NCBI GenBank assembly: GCA_017543335.1
Contig: JAFYGE010000003.1
Location: 1 to 64,000 of the forward strand
DNA from: Ruminococcus sp.
Lineage (GTDB): Bacteria; Bacillota; Clostridia; Oscillospirales; Ruminococcaceae
Length of the DNA: 64,000 nt
Reading direction: 5' to 3'
Position numbers and translations under genes: made by a program. Under the pieces are notes generated by a model that saw nothing but the letters and a program-made list of their open reading frames with translations, searched no databases and was not told the DNA's origin. Within the stretch, counting starts at the first letter, position 1, and every line of letters begins with the position of its first letter. Positions 14,399 through 22,702 of this stretch are shown one piece after another.

Positions 14399-16756
14399 AT
14401 GATAAGAAGAAGCTTTGCCGGTCTTATGGCAGGTCTTTGCGTGATCTCAAATGCGGCACTTTTACCTTCCGGAACTGTTTCTGCTGAGGGAGCAGACAGT
14501 TACACAATGGACGTAAGCGTAAAGATGAATGGTACTAAAAAGGAGATAAGTCCATACATCTACGGTGTAAATGCATTTGATTCAAGCAGCCTTAAAAATG
14601 TTAAAGTAAATAATGTTCGTCAGGGTGGTAACCGTTACACAGGTTACAACTGGGAGACTAACTGGTCTAATGCCGGTGAGGACTGGCACCATAGCTCGGA
14701 TACAAATATCGGAGATATTACAGAGGGTGCAGGTGCAGCTGTAAGAAAGCTCTCAGATATGAGCAAAAAGAATAATGTTCCTTATAAGCTTGCAACACTT
14801 CAGATGGCTGGATATGTGTCTGCTGATAAGGACGGTACAGTTAAAGCTGAAGAAAAAGCTCCTTCTAAGCGTTGGAATAAAGTAGAATTCAAAAAAGACG
14901 GCGAACTCTCACTTACACCTGACCTTGACGACGGTGTAGTATATATGGACGAGTATGTTAACTATATCGTTAAGACACTCGGCGGAGCAAAGTCTGAGAC
15001 CGGTATTCAGGGATACAGCCTTGATAATGAGCCTGTACTCTGGAACGATACTCATCCGCTCATTCATCCGGATGAAGTAAGCAACAGCGAACTCGTTTCA
15101 AAGTCTATCGAGCTTGCTAAGGTAGTCAAGGATATTGACCCTGATGCTGAGATATTCGGACCTGCTTTCTGGGGAATCCTCCCATGTGCTCAGGCTGGTG
15201 AAGGTGAAAAATATCAGGACCCTGACTGGCAGAAGGTCAAGAACGACTATACCTGCTATCTCGGATATTATCTTGACCAGATGGCTAAGGCTGAAAAAGA
15301 GAACGGAAAGAGACTCCTTGACGTAATAGACATCCACTATTATGCTCAGGACTGTGCAACAGATGCTTCAAGATTACAGGCTGCAAGAAGTCTTTATGAT
15401 CCTTCATATGTAGAGAACAGCTGGCTCCAGCCATACTGGGGCAAATATTTCCCTGTACTTCCGTGGCTGAAAGAAACAGTCGACAAGTATTATCCGGGAA
15501 CAAAGATAGCTATATCTGAGTACAACGTTGCTGACATCGGAAATGAAAAGGATACAGGCAAGAGATCAGTTTCAGCTATCGCAGAGGCAGAAGTGCTCGG
15601 AAGCTTTGCGGCTAATGACGTTTACTTTGCTACATACTGGGGAACTCTTCCGGAAGCTCCGTATGTAGAGTCTGCTATCAACCTCTACACAAACTATGAC
15701 GGAGAGGGTGCAGCTTTCGGTGATACACTCGTAGAAGCATCCACAACAGACCTTTCAAAGTCAGCAGCATTTGCCGCTATAAACGGAGATGATACATCAA
15801 ACGTAACAATGGTCATTTCTAATAAGGACTCCGCTAAAAGCGAAAAGGCTGAGATAACCCTTGACGGCGGTGCAAAGGACTATAAGAGTGCTGTAGTTTA
15901 CGCTGTTACTCAGGACGACAGTCAGATAAGAATAATCGATGTTCAGAACGACCTTTCAGGCAACAAAGTCACAGTTGAGCTCCCTCCGCTCTCTGTAGCA
16001 CAGGTAGTTATCTCTGATAAGGCTACTGACAAGAAGGTTTACGAAGCTCCTGATATAGAGGTAAAGGAAGTTAAGTACAACTTCGCTGACCTTGAAAAGT
16101 CACCTAACGGCTTCCCTATGATACCTCTTGGCGACGTCGATGCACTCAAGAAAATAATCATCAACACAACTGCAAGCTGTTCAACAGGTGCCGGCTGGTA
16201 TGGCGGCGGCGGCGGACTCTGCTTCAACAAGCTCGTTATCGCTGACGGTACTTCACACTGGGGACAGAAATCATTCTCCTATGGAGCAGGCACAGCTGAT
16301 AATGTTGTAGAGTTCGACGGAACTTTCGTAGTTTCAACTGATCCGGCAACTAATAAATCAGAAGAGCTTGAAGCTAAGGTAGAGGATACATATATTGAAT
16401 TCCAGGATTGGTGGAAGTCATCTACAAACAGCGACAGCGGCGATGATGTAAGCGTTACATACAACTACATCACAATGGTTTATGAGTATGACCACACTGG
16501 TGAACAGAATAAACCGTTTTACGGCGATGCAAATTGCAGCGGTGAAGTAAAAATGAATGATGCTGTACTCATTATGCAGTATATTGCAAATAAAGACGTA
16601 TTCGGAGTAGGCGGTTCTGATGCGAATGCAATGACTGAGCAGGGCGAGAAAAACTCAGACTGCTATGGCAATAATGACGGTATCACAAATATGGACGCAC
16701 TTGCTGTTCAGAAATATCTTATAGGAACATATAAATCCCTCCCAATAAGTGAATAA
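14399..16756 (+). CDS. cel44A: Secreted GH44 endoglucanase/xyloglucanase with C-terminal module and dockerin
   Basis: The protein has 785 residues. Signal peptide 1 to about 29 is followed by a family-44 catalytic domain (about 35-540) with 'QGGNRYTGYNWETN' and the two catalytic acids expected for GH44: Glu211 in 'LDNEPVLW' (acid/base) and Glu374 in 'ISEYNVADIG' (nucleophile). Residues about 550-695 form a Gly/aromatic-rich module ('GAGWYGGGGGLCFNKL') that looks like a carbohydrate-binding module; R. flavefaciens GH44 enzymes are known to carry one. Residues about 708-782 are a two-repeat dockerin ('GDANCSGEVKMNDAVLIMQ' and 'NNDGITNMDALAVQKYL'), nearly the same type as in the GH48 enzyme. It acts outside the cell in the cellulosome on beta-1,4-glucans. 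RBS CAGGAGG precedes ATG 14399. Confidence 0.93.
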   Translation: MIRRSFAGLMAGLCVISNAALLPSGTVSAEGADSYTMDVSVKMNGTKKEISPYIYGVNAFDSSSLKNVKVNNVRQGGNRYTGYNWETNWSNAGEDWHHSSDTNIGDITEGAGAAVRKLSDMSKKNNVPYKLATLQMAGYVSADKDGTVKAEEKAPSKRWNKVEFKKDGELSLTPDLDDGVVYMDEYVNYIVKTLGGAKSETGIQGYSLDNEPVLWNDTHPLIHPDEVSNSELVSKSIELAKVVKDIDPDAEIFGPAFWGILPCAQAGEGEKYQDPDWQKVKNDYTCYLGYYLDQMAKAEKENGKRLLDVIDIHYYAQDCATDASRLQAARSLYDPSYVENSWLQPYWGKYFPVLPWLKETVDKYYPGTKIAISEYNVADIGNEKDTGKRSVSAIAEAEVLGSFAANDVYFATYWGTLPEAPYVESAINLYTNYDGEGAAFGDTLVEASTTDLSKSAAFAAINGDDTSNVTMVISNKDSAKSEKAEITLDGGAKDYKSAVVYAVTQDDSQIRIIDVQNDLSGNKVTVELPPLSVAQVVISDKATDKKVYEAPDIEVKEVKYNFADLEKSPNGFPMIPLGDVDALKKIIINTTASCSTGAGWYGGGGGLCFNKLVIADGTSHWGQKSFSYGAGTADNVVEFDGTFVVSTDPATNKSEELEAKVEDTYIEFQDWWKSSTNSDSGDDVSVTYNYITMVYEYDHTGEQNKPFYGDANCSGEVKMNDAVLIMQYIANKDVFGVGGSDANAMTEQGEKNSDCYGNNDGITNMDALAVQKYLIGTYKSLPISE

Positions 16757-16765
16757 TAAACGAAA

Positions 16766-16804
16766 GAGCTGCTGCACCATACCGGTGCGGCAGCTCCTTT
16801 TTTA
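16766..16804. terminator. Terminator between convergent GH44 and polysaccharide deacetylase genes
   Basis: GAGCTGCTGCACC pairs with GGTGCGGCAGCTC around ATACC (16766-16796), followed by T to 16804 on the plus strand. On the minus strand the flank 'TTTCG' is weaker. Confidence 0.88.
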
Positions 16805-17545
16805 TACCGTGAATCCCTTTGCCCTTAGTGAGTCGATAAGATCACCGAGTATCTCTGCGTTGGTAGAGGATACCGAATGTAGAAGCAGTATCTCTCCGCC
16901 GTGAGCAGCATTTACAAGCTTTTTCAGACTTTCAGCCGGATCAGGCTGTGCATCAGTTTTCCAGTCCACGTAAGCAAAGCTCCAGAAGACGGTCTTGTAG
17001 CCGCATTTCTGTACGGTCTCAAGAGCTTTTTCGGAGTACTCACCGCATGGAGGACGGAAGTACTGCATCTGGTAGCCGTAATTATTCATCACGAAATCGT
17101 GGAGCGACATTATCTCTTTTTCAGCTTCTGCATCGGAAAGCGTAGGAAGGCTCGCATGAGTCATACCGTGGTTACCGAGGGTATGTCCCTCAGCGATCAT
17201 ACGTTTTACGAGTGCGGATTCTTTTTTTGCGTAGTCTCCCGTAAGGAAGAATATCGCAGAAGCATTTTTCTCTTTGAGGGTATCGAGTATTTTTTCGGTA
17301 TAGCCGTTTTCATAGCCCTGATCAAAGGTAATGATAATACGCTTATCATCCTGCGACAGGGCGAAGGCATCAAGGTCGCCGTATCGGCTTGTGAATGCCG
17401 CAGCGTCACATGGGCGGTTGAACTGGTCAACTGTCGTACCCTGACCGTATCCGATTTTAGTAGAGTCGGCAGCATAAACTGCTGAGCATGGGATAAGGGC
17501 AGCGGTAAAAAGTGCAGCTGCGGGAGCTATTTTGTTCATAAGCAT
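16802..17545 (-). CDS. Secreted polysaccharide deacetylase, PdaA-like
   Basis: This encodes 247 residues from ATG 17545. The in-frame ATG at 17563 overlaps the AAGGAA that serves as ribosome binding site, so the inner start is preferred. A signal peptide (about 1-25) is followed by a NodB deacetylase domain: 'IITFDQGYENGYTEKIL' (metal/base motif; the second Asp of canonical TFDDG is Gln, as in PdaA-like enzymes where this place varies), 'EGHTLGNHGMTHAS' (metal-binding H-x3-H) and 'YFRPPCGEYSEK'. The FDxGYENG signature is that of PdaA, which deacetylates N-acetylmuramic acid during spore-cortex delta-lactam formation. A general peptidoglycan deacetylase is also possible. Confidence 0.85.
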   Translation of the reverse strand: MLMNKIAPAAALFTAALIPCSAVYAADSTKIGYGQGTTVDQFNRPCDAAAFTSRYGDLDAFALSQDDKRIIITFDQGYENGYTEKILDTLKEKNASAIFFLTGDYAKKESALVKRMIAEGHTLGNHGMTHASLPTLSDAEAEKEIMSLHDFVMNNYGYQMQYFRPPCGEYSEKALETVQKCGYKTVFWSFAYVDWKTDAQPDPAESLKKLVNAAHGGEILLLHSVSSTNAEILGDLIDSLRAKGFTV

Positions 17546-17638
17546 TATTTTTTTCCTTTGCATTAAGTGCGGTCATTGCCGCAATATAAGTATGTTCCGA
17601 TGCGGAAAAATTATTTATGAGAATTTTTTCAAATTTTA

Positions 17639-17676
17639 TGTTACACTTTACTTTGTTTCGGCGTAAGTGTATAATG
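17639..17676 (+). promoter_or_regulatory. Putative ECF-type promoter of the first sigma/anti-sigma pair
   Basis: TGTTACAC (17639-17646) and CGTAAGTGTATAATG (17662-17676) align with the elements at 2113-2150 and 34662-34626. Counted to the final AATG the spacing equals that at 2113 (34 bases). TATAAT-like bases inside the second block could also serve the housekeeping sigma factor. Confidence 0.45.
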
Positions 17677-17709
17677 AAAGCAGATCTGCTGAGGGAGAGG
17701 AGGAATACT

Positions 17710-18258
17710 ATGACCGATAATGAAATTATAAAAATGATGAAAGAAGAACCCGAAAATGGACAAAGGGCTCTGTTTGATGAGTATTACAGCTATGTGTATG
17801 CTGTAGCGATCAATATACTGCGTGGGTACGGAACAGCTCAGGACGCTGAGGAATGTGTTATCGATGCATTTACTAAAGTTTTTAATGGAATAGATATTGA
17901 ACACGAGGCGGCTATAAAATCGTTTGTTGGAACAGTCGCAAAGAATTGTGCACTTAGTATGCGTAGAAGCCTTAAAGCAAAGTCCGGCAGCAGCTCGCTG
18001 GATTCCGAGGAATTCATATCCCTCAGCACCGGTGAGCGTATAGAAGAGGACAGTGATAAAAAAGAAACATCTGAGCTTCTCCTTAAACAGATAGAAGAAC
18101 TCGGTGAGCCGGATTCAACCATTATTATCCAGAAATTCTTCTATGAACGTAATTCCAAAGAGATAGGCAAGATAATAGGTATGAGCTCTACAGCGGTGAG
18201 AATGCGGTGCGGAAGGGCATTGAAGAAACTGAAGAAAACTCTTGCCCATACTGTATGA
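17710..18258 (+). CDS. ECF-type RNA polymerase sigma factor
   Basis: This encodes 182 residues from ATG 17710 (GGAGAGGAGG at 17693-17702). Region 2 is visible as 'FDEYYSYVYAVAINIL...AQDAEECVIDAFTKVF', and region 4 as 'IIIQKFFYERNSKEIGKIIGMSSTAVRMRCGRALKKLKK', a standard sigma-70 HTH. It recruits core RNA polymerase to a specific promoter class. The gene is 13 bases upstream of an anti-sigma-like membrane protein gene, the usual layout of a membrane-controlled ECF system, and is preceded by a candidate autoregulated promoter. Paralogous to the sigma factor at 34018-34575. Confidence 0.92.
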   Translation: MTDNEIIKMMKEEPENGQRALFDEYYSYVYAVAINILRGYGTAQDAEECVIDAFTKVFNGIDIEHEAAIKSFVGTVAKNCALSMRRSLKAKSGSSSLDSEEFISLSTGERIEEDSDKKETSELLLKQIEELGEPDSTIIIQKFFYERNSKEIGKIIGMSSTAVRMRCGRALKKLKKTLAHTV

Positions 18259-18271
18259 AAGGAGAATCACT

Positions 18272-19549
18272 ATGAATAAAGAGGAAATTAAAGATATTAT
18301 GAAAGATATGGATGATAAAACAGTTGAAAAGATCTCCGCTGATTATAAAGTAGGGGATGACAGTGCAAAAGAGAGAATATATAAAGAGATAGTCCGCCGT
18401 ATGAATAGTGAGAATGATGCTGAAAATACAGCTGTCGGCGACGAGGTAAGTGGAGTCGAGACATATCGCCGCAGAAACATTACAAGAATTATTTCTGCCG
18501 CTGCTGCATTTATCATAGTTGCCGGAGCTGTAGGAGGCGGTGCGTATCTGCTCAAAGGCCACAAGTCTAAATCTCCGGTACAGACCTCCGATGAGATCGT
18601 TGAGGCGACAACAAGTCCGGCTACAGCTGCTGTTACCGAAAGAACTACAGAACCAACTACAACTGTTAAGACCGTTGAAGTAACAACAAGCGTTGCAGTT
18701 ACCGAGACTGCTGTAACAACTACAGAACCTGCTGCGGTAACTACAGAACCAGTTACTTCCAGTGAGGAACAGAACAATGGGGCAATTTCAAAGCAGGAGA
18801 TATATGATAAGTGTATATCCAATAGTATGAATTCTGTTGCATATACTGCTGAGATCGAAGAAATAGTTTCAGAACGTAACGTTGCTAAATATTGGTATAA
18901 TAATCATCCTGATTCAACAGAAACTAAAATTAAGATGTATTCATATGATGCTTCAAATAATATAACTTATATTGAAAAATATGAGCATTATCTTTTCAGT
19001 GATAATACCTACGTTAGTATTTATGATCCGAGAGAAACTTTAGACGTAGGAGCTTCAAATGTGGAATCAACGATCAGTGTTGGAGTTAGCGAACCAATGG
19101 ATGGAGGAGGTTCATTCAATATATTAGATGCTTTTAGAGGGTCTTCAATTATTACTCCTTATAATTCTAAATATTTACTTTCTGATTTCAGCAAATGGGA
19201 TATAAAGGGCATAGAAACTTATCTTTCAAGAGAATGTGCTGTTATTGAAGGAAGCGAAATATATATTGCTCATACTGATGAAGCCATAACAATAAATTAT
19301 ACGATTTATGTGGATATTGAAACCGGTGCATGGATGAGGATTTCATATAACGATATAAATAACGAAGAAAATACAATTGAAGTAAAGCGTCTTTCTATAG
19401 GAGATGAGGCTGATAAGCCTTTATCTAAGTCGGAACTTAAAGCAAAAATAAATAAACTTATAGATGAAGAAGGCTTTGAGCTTTATAGTGCTAATGATTA
19501 TTCAGTTAGTGGAAGAAAAAATGTAGATCTTAGCATCCTCGATGAATAA
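18272..19549 (+). CDS. Anti-sigma-like membrane protein with Thr-rich stalk and external domain
   Basis: This encodes 425 residues. Cytoplasmic residues 1-75 hold 'DDSAKERIYKEIVRRM' and 'VSGVETYRRRNITRI', shared with the proteins at 2196-3074 and 33085-34005. One membrane helix (about 80-100, 'AAAFIIVAGAVGGGAYLL') is followed by a stalk of about 60 residues of Thr/Val/Glu ('TTEPTTTVKTVEVTTSVAV'), likely extended and possibly glycosylated. An external domain of about 250 residues has no recognised motif. ATG 18272 has AAGGAG at 18258-18263. I infer that it holds the upstream sigma factor and releases it on an external signal. The base composition of the 3' two-thirds is more AT-rich than its neighbours, which hints at a domain of separate origin. 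Confidence 0.75.
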   Translation: MNKEEIKDIMKDMDDKTVEKISADYKVGDDSAKERIYKEIVRRMNSENDAENTAVGDEVSGVETYRRRNITRIISAAAAFIIVAGAVGGGAYLLKGHKSKSPVQTSDEIVEATTSPATAAVTERTTEPTTTVKTVEVTTSVAVTETAVTTTEPAAVTTEPVTSSEEQNNGAISKQEIYDKCISNSMNSVAYTAEIEEIVSERNVAKYWYNNHPDSTETKIKMYSYDASNNITYIEKYEHYLFSDNTYVSIYDPRETLDVGASNVESTISVGVSEPMDGGGSFNILDAFRGSSIITPYNSKYLLSDFSKWDIKGIETYLSRECAVIEGSEIYIAHTDEAITINYTIYVDIETGAWMRISYNDINNEENTIEVKRLSIGDEADKPLSKSELKAKINKLIDEEGFELYSANDYSVSGRKNVDLSILDE

Positions 19550-19554
19550 TAAAA

Positions 19555-19593
19555 AAATACCTATGCAAGCCTTTTACTTGCATAGGTATTTTA
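19555..19593. terminator. Terminator after the first anti-sigma-like gene
   Basis: AAATACCTATGCAAG and CTTGCATAGGTATTT form a perfect 15-base stem, with A-run before and T after, so it can act in both directions. Confidence 0.85.
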
Positions 19594-19604
19594 TACCCCA
19601 TAAG

Positions 19605-19636
19605 CATCCGGTCTCCCCAGACCGGATGTATTTTTT
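19605..19636 (+). terminator. Second terminator in tandem
   Basis: CATCCGGTCT (19605-19614) pairs with AGACCGGATG (19619-19628), followed by six T (19631-19636). Tandem hairpins separate the plus-strand sigma unit from the convergent minus-strand lipoprotein genes. Confidence 0.85.
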
Positions 19637-19703
19637 GCTCAGTTTACGTGAGCTTTAATTCCCCATGAACTTATCCTATTAAGCAGATGAACCATAAATT
19701 TTA

Positions 19704-20366
19704 TCAGTCAGCACGAGTAAGAGTTTCAACTTTACCTTCTGAATCTGTAATTGTCATTTTATCGCCGTCGATCTCTACTTTAGACGGTTTATCGTCGTCT
19801 TCACTTGATTTTAATTCTTTCTTTTCTTCATCATAGATGTAATCAGTGCTGCCTGATACGTTCATGAATGATTTTCCGTCTTTTTCAAAAGTTATAGTGC
19901 AGGTGTCCATTTTGATCTCAGATTTATCATCAGATTCTTCATTATCGTCTTCATCCATTGGGAAGTCATAAGTACCGTACATATCGTCGGATTTTTCCTC
20001 ACGGGTAAAAGTTAATAAAACTTTTTCTCCTTTACCTACAGAGAGTTCAGTGCCGGTGAAGTCAACGATTTCAAGCTCATGCCCCTGGAGAAAAAACTTG
20101 TCGTCTTTAAGGGAAGTCAATTCTGAATAATCTATTTTTCCTTTTAAGATCATTTTGTTATTGTCTTTAAATTCCATAGTGCCTGATGTAGCTTTTAGCT
20201 CTTCGTGATTTCCGATCATTTCAGACAGCGATTCGTCAGTTATATTCCATTTTCCCACGATGCCTTCCTTTTTTGATTCAGAAGAGGAGCTGTCCTTGCT
20301 TCCGCATGATACGAATGAAGCTGCCATAGCAAAGCAGACTGCGAATGTTGGTATAATTTTTCTCAT
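19704..20366 (-). CDS. Lipoprotein, lipocalin-like, paralogue 1
   Basis: The 220-residue protein has a type-II signal peptide with lipobox 'SFVSC', so Cys21 would be lipidated, then a Ser/Lys linker. It continues with a domain beginning 'GIVGKWNITDESL' and containing 'SGTMEFKDNNKMIL', 'EIVDFTGTELSVG' and 'DDMYGTYDF'. The pattern of short strands with G-x-W at the start suggests a lipocalin-like beta-barrel; this is inference. It is about half identical to the next gene, with a nearly identical signal region at DNA level. It is the last gene of a minus-strand run that includes an SPFH protein and small membrane proteins. Function unknown. Confidence 0.8.
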   Translation of the reverse strand: MRKIIPTFAVCFAMAASFVSCGSKDSSSSESKKEGIVGKWNITDESLSEMIGNHEELKATSGTMEFKDNNKMILKGKIDYSELTSLKDDKFFLQGHELEIVDFTGTELSVGKGEKVLLTFTREEKSDDMYGTYDFPMDEDDNEESDDKSEIKMDTCTITFEKDGKSFMNVSGSTDYIYDEEKKELKSSEDDDKPSKVEIDGDKMTITDSEGKVETLTRAD

Positions 20367-20406
20367 GATATTAAGTCCTTTCGTATATGAAGTTTATAGC
20401 ATAAGC

Positions 20407-21060
20407 TTATTGATCAGCACGGGTTAAAGTTGCAGGATCTCCCTGCGAATCTGTAATTGTCAACTTATCGCCGTCTATCTCTATTTTAGCAGGAGTATCA
20501 TCGTCTTCATCTGTTTTTATCTCATGTTTTTCCTCGTCATAGATATAAGGCTTACTGCCAACGATATTTGCATATGTTTTACCGTCTTTTTCAAAGGTGA
20601 TAGTGTACTTCATGTCCTCTAATTCAGTGTCTTCCTCATCTTCATTTGACATAAAATTGTAAGTGCCGTACATATCATCAGAGTTTTCATCACGAGTAAA
20701 GGTCATTGATACTTCACTTCCGATACCTACGGAAAGCTCTGTACCTGTAAATTCGACAATATCAAGCTTATAGTCCTGGAGTAAGAATTTTTCATCTGTG
20801 AGGGACATAACATCGGAATAATCTAACTTTGCTTCAATGATAGCCTTGTTGTTGTCCTTGAATTCCATAGTACCGGATATAACTTTGATACCTTCGGTGT
20901 CTCCTACGAATTCGGTCATCATTTCATCAGACATATTCCATTTGCCTAATAAGCCTTTTTCCTTTTTGGATTCAGAAGAAGAGCTGTCCTTGCTTCCGCA
21001 TGATACGAATGAAGCTGCCATAGCAAAGCAGACTGCGAATGTTGGTATAATTTTTCTCAT
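20407..21060 (-). CDS. Lipoprotein, lipocalin-like, paralogue 2
   Basis: This encodes 217 residues from ATG 21060. An in-frame ATG at 21078 overlaps the ribosome binding site AAAGGA and is rejected. Signal peptide and lipobox ('SFVSCGSKDSSSSESKK') are the same as in the downstream paralogue, and the domain is collinear ('GLLGKWNMSDEMM', 'SGTMEFKDNNKAII', 'LDIVEFTGTELSVG', 'DDMYGTYNF'). The two genes are 40 bases apart and clearly arose by tandem duplication. The acidic insert 'NEDEEDTELED' differs between them. Possibly surface ligand-binding or envelope-stress proteins; no direct evidence. Confidence 0.8.
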   Translation of the reverse strand: MRKIIPTFAVCFAMAASFVSCGSKDSSSSESKKEKGLLGKWNMSDEMMTEFVGDTEGIKVISGTMEFKDNNKAIIEAKLDYSDVMSLTDEKFLLQDYKLDIVEFTGTELSVGIGSEVSMTFTRDENSDDMYGTYNFMSNEDEEDTELEDMKYTITFEKDGKTYANIVGSKPYIYDEEKHEIKTDEDDDTPAKIEIDGDKLTITDSQGDPATLTRADQ

Positions 21061-21084
21061 TGTATTTATTCCTTTCAAATTACA

Positions 21085-22008
21085 TTATTCATTATTACTT
21101 GGGGATGCTGCCTGTGAAGTCTGAGATTTCTGAGAAGAACCGTCAAGACTGTTCAGGTCGACATCTATAAGCATTCCGCTTTCAGAGCCGGTGACCTTAG
21201 GCATAACGCCGTCCCATTTTTGTATCTGTTCATAAGCGATGACCTTGTCGGAAAGAGATTCTTCAAGGAGCTTGTTTGCTTCTGCCTGAGCCTTAGCCTT
21301 TGCGAGTATAGCATCTGCTTCTGCATTTGCAGCTACACGTTTATTTTTAGCTGAAGTATCGGCTATAAGCTCAGTCTGTTTCTGTTCGGTCTGAGTTTTT
21401 AAGAGATTCTGCTCAGCGACCTGCTTTGACTCTATAGCGGTATTGAATTCCTCTGAGAAATCAAAGTTTACGATATTGAATTTTTCAATATAAATACCGT
21501 ATTCACTCAATCTTGCTTCAAGGCTTGTTTTGACCTCATCACCAACTGACTGACGCTCTGTTATGAGCTCCTCAGCGGTGTGCTTAGCAGTAGCGGATTT
21601 CATACATTCCTGTACTGCCGGAGCAATGAGTACTGTCTGGTAATCACTTCCTACCTTGCGGTACATTTCCGGAGATTTGTCTGATACGAGTCTGTAGTTG
21701 ACAGCAATTTTACTGCTGACAGTCTGCAAGTCTTTAGAAACTGCCGAAGCGGGAGTTTCATAAACCTGTATCTGATTGGATATATTTTCCACACGCTGTG
21801 CAAATGGGACTTTGATGTGGAAACCTTCTGACAGAGGCTTGTTGTTGACCTCGCCAAGAGTAAGAACTACACCTGTATTACCTGCCGGGACTATAGTGAA
21901 TGAATTTGCTGCGATAAAGAGAGCTGCAACCCCTGCAACTATCCATTTTATACCTTTGAACTCATGTTTTTTCTGATTAGCTCTGAGATCTCTGATGTTG
22001 ATATCCAT
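21085..22008 (-). CDS. SPFH/prohibitin-family membrane protein (HflC-like)
   Basis: The 307-residue protein has a short cytoplasmic N-terminus, one membrane helix (about 24-44, 'WIVAGVAALFIAANSFTIV') and an SPFH domain beginning 'VPAGNTGVVLTLGEVNNKPLSEGFHIKVPF'. A long Ala/Glu-rich coiled coil follows ('VAANAEADAILAKAKAQAEANK'), typical of prohibitin/stomatin/HflC. Such proteins form membrane-associated rings that organise microdomains and can modulate proteases. It lies 24 bases upstream of the lipoprotein pair on the same strand and about 175 bases after the small membrane-protein genes. Confidence 0.9.
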   Translation of the reverse strand: MDINIRDLRANQKKHEFKGIKWIVAGVAALFIAANSFTIVPAGNTGVVLTLGEVNNKPLSEGFHIKVPFAQRVENISNQIQVYETPASAVSKDLQTVSSKIAVNYRLVSDKSPEMYRKVGSDYQTVLIAPAVQECMKSATAKHTAEELITERQSVGDEVKTSLEARLSEYGIYIEKFNIVNFDFSEEFNTAIESKQVAEQNLLKTQTEQKQTELIADTSAKNKRVAANAEADAILAKAKAQAEANKLLEESLSDKVIAYEQIQKWDGVMPKVTGSESGMLIDVDLNSLDGSSQKSQTSQAASPSNNE

Positions 22009-22157
22009 GATTTCCTCCTGAAATATTTAATTAAACACGCACATAATAAAAGCTGATTTTCAATAATTATCACTCTGAGTTCCCCAACTCAGAATTTTAA
22101 GATTGGTAAGAATAGTAATGAAATTAAAAGAGAATTTTGTGAACCGATTTTATATGT

Positions 22158-22187
22158 AATATCCGAGCACCCCTGATCGGATATTAT
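22158..22187 (-). terminator. Hairpin at the end of the small membrane-protein genes
   Basis: TAATATCCGA and TCGGATATTA form a 10-base stem around GCACCCCTGA, overlapping the stop codon of the gene at 22184. There is no strong T-run, so attenuation rather than full termination is likely. Confidence 0.45.
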
Positions 22188-22678
22188 TCACTGAAGTATG
22201 ACTCGTCATCATATTCACTTGATATATGGTAGATGTTATCGTCTATTTTAATTGAATTACGATCCTCTGTTTCTGTATAAAAACAATCATCTTCTGAATC
22301 ATAATCGTCTGTTTCTGAATTAAAATCATCTGTTTCGTTTGAATTTGGATCATCATTTCCATTTGAATCGGAATTTTTATTATTTTCGTATACAGAAAAT
22401 TGTTCCGAATCTTCAAACTCATTCTTGACCAGCAATATAGGCTCAGGCTTAACCAGCAATAAAGGACGTTTATCAGTGCTGTATGTATGGGCAGCTTTAC
22501 GCTCATCAAAAGTGAAAATCAGAATTATTAAACCGATAGCACCTATCAATATACAATAAGGACCATCAGGTATAGTGATCCATAGAGCGGCAGCGAGAAT
22601 GATTGCACTATATGCTATCTTAAAAGTAGTTAAGTATATTCTCTGGAATTTAGTTAAGTCATATTTTCTCTTTTTCAT
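22184..22678 (-). CDS. Small two-helix membrane protein with long acidic Asn/Asp/Ser tail
   Basis: The 164-residue protein starts 'MKKRKYDLTKFQRIYL', then has two hydrophobic helices (about 17-35 and 40-57) and a soluble tail. The last 65 residues are made almost only of Asn, Asp, Ser, Glu and Thr ('SNETDDFNSETDDYDSEDD'). The N-terminal half is paralogous to the protein encoded just upstream at 22703-23059. The tail is coded by short repeated units of the type 'gatgattttaattc', which suggests expansion by slippage. Not recognised as a known family. Confidence 0.65.
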   Translation of the reverse strand: MKKRKYDLTKFQRIYLTTFKIAYSAIILAAALWITIPDGPYCILIGAIGLIILIFTFDERKAAHTYSTDKRPLLLVKPEPILLVKNEFEDSEQFSVYENNKNSDSNGNDDPNSNETDDFNSETDDYDSEDDCFYTETEDRNSIKIDDNIYHISSEYDDESYFSE

Positions 22679-22702
22679 AATATTAATTCTCCCTATCGGG
22701 TA

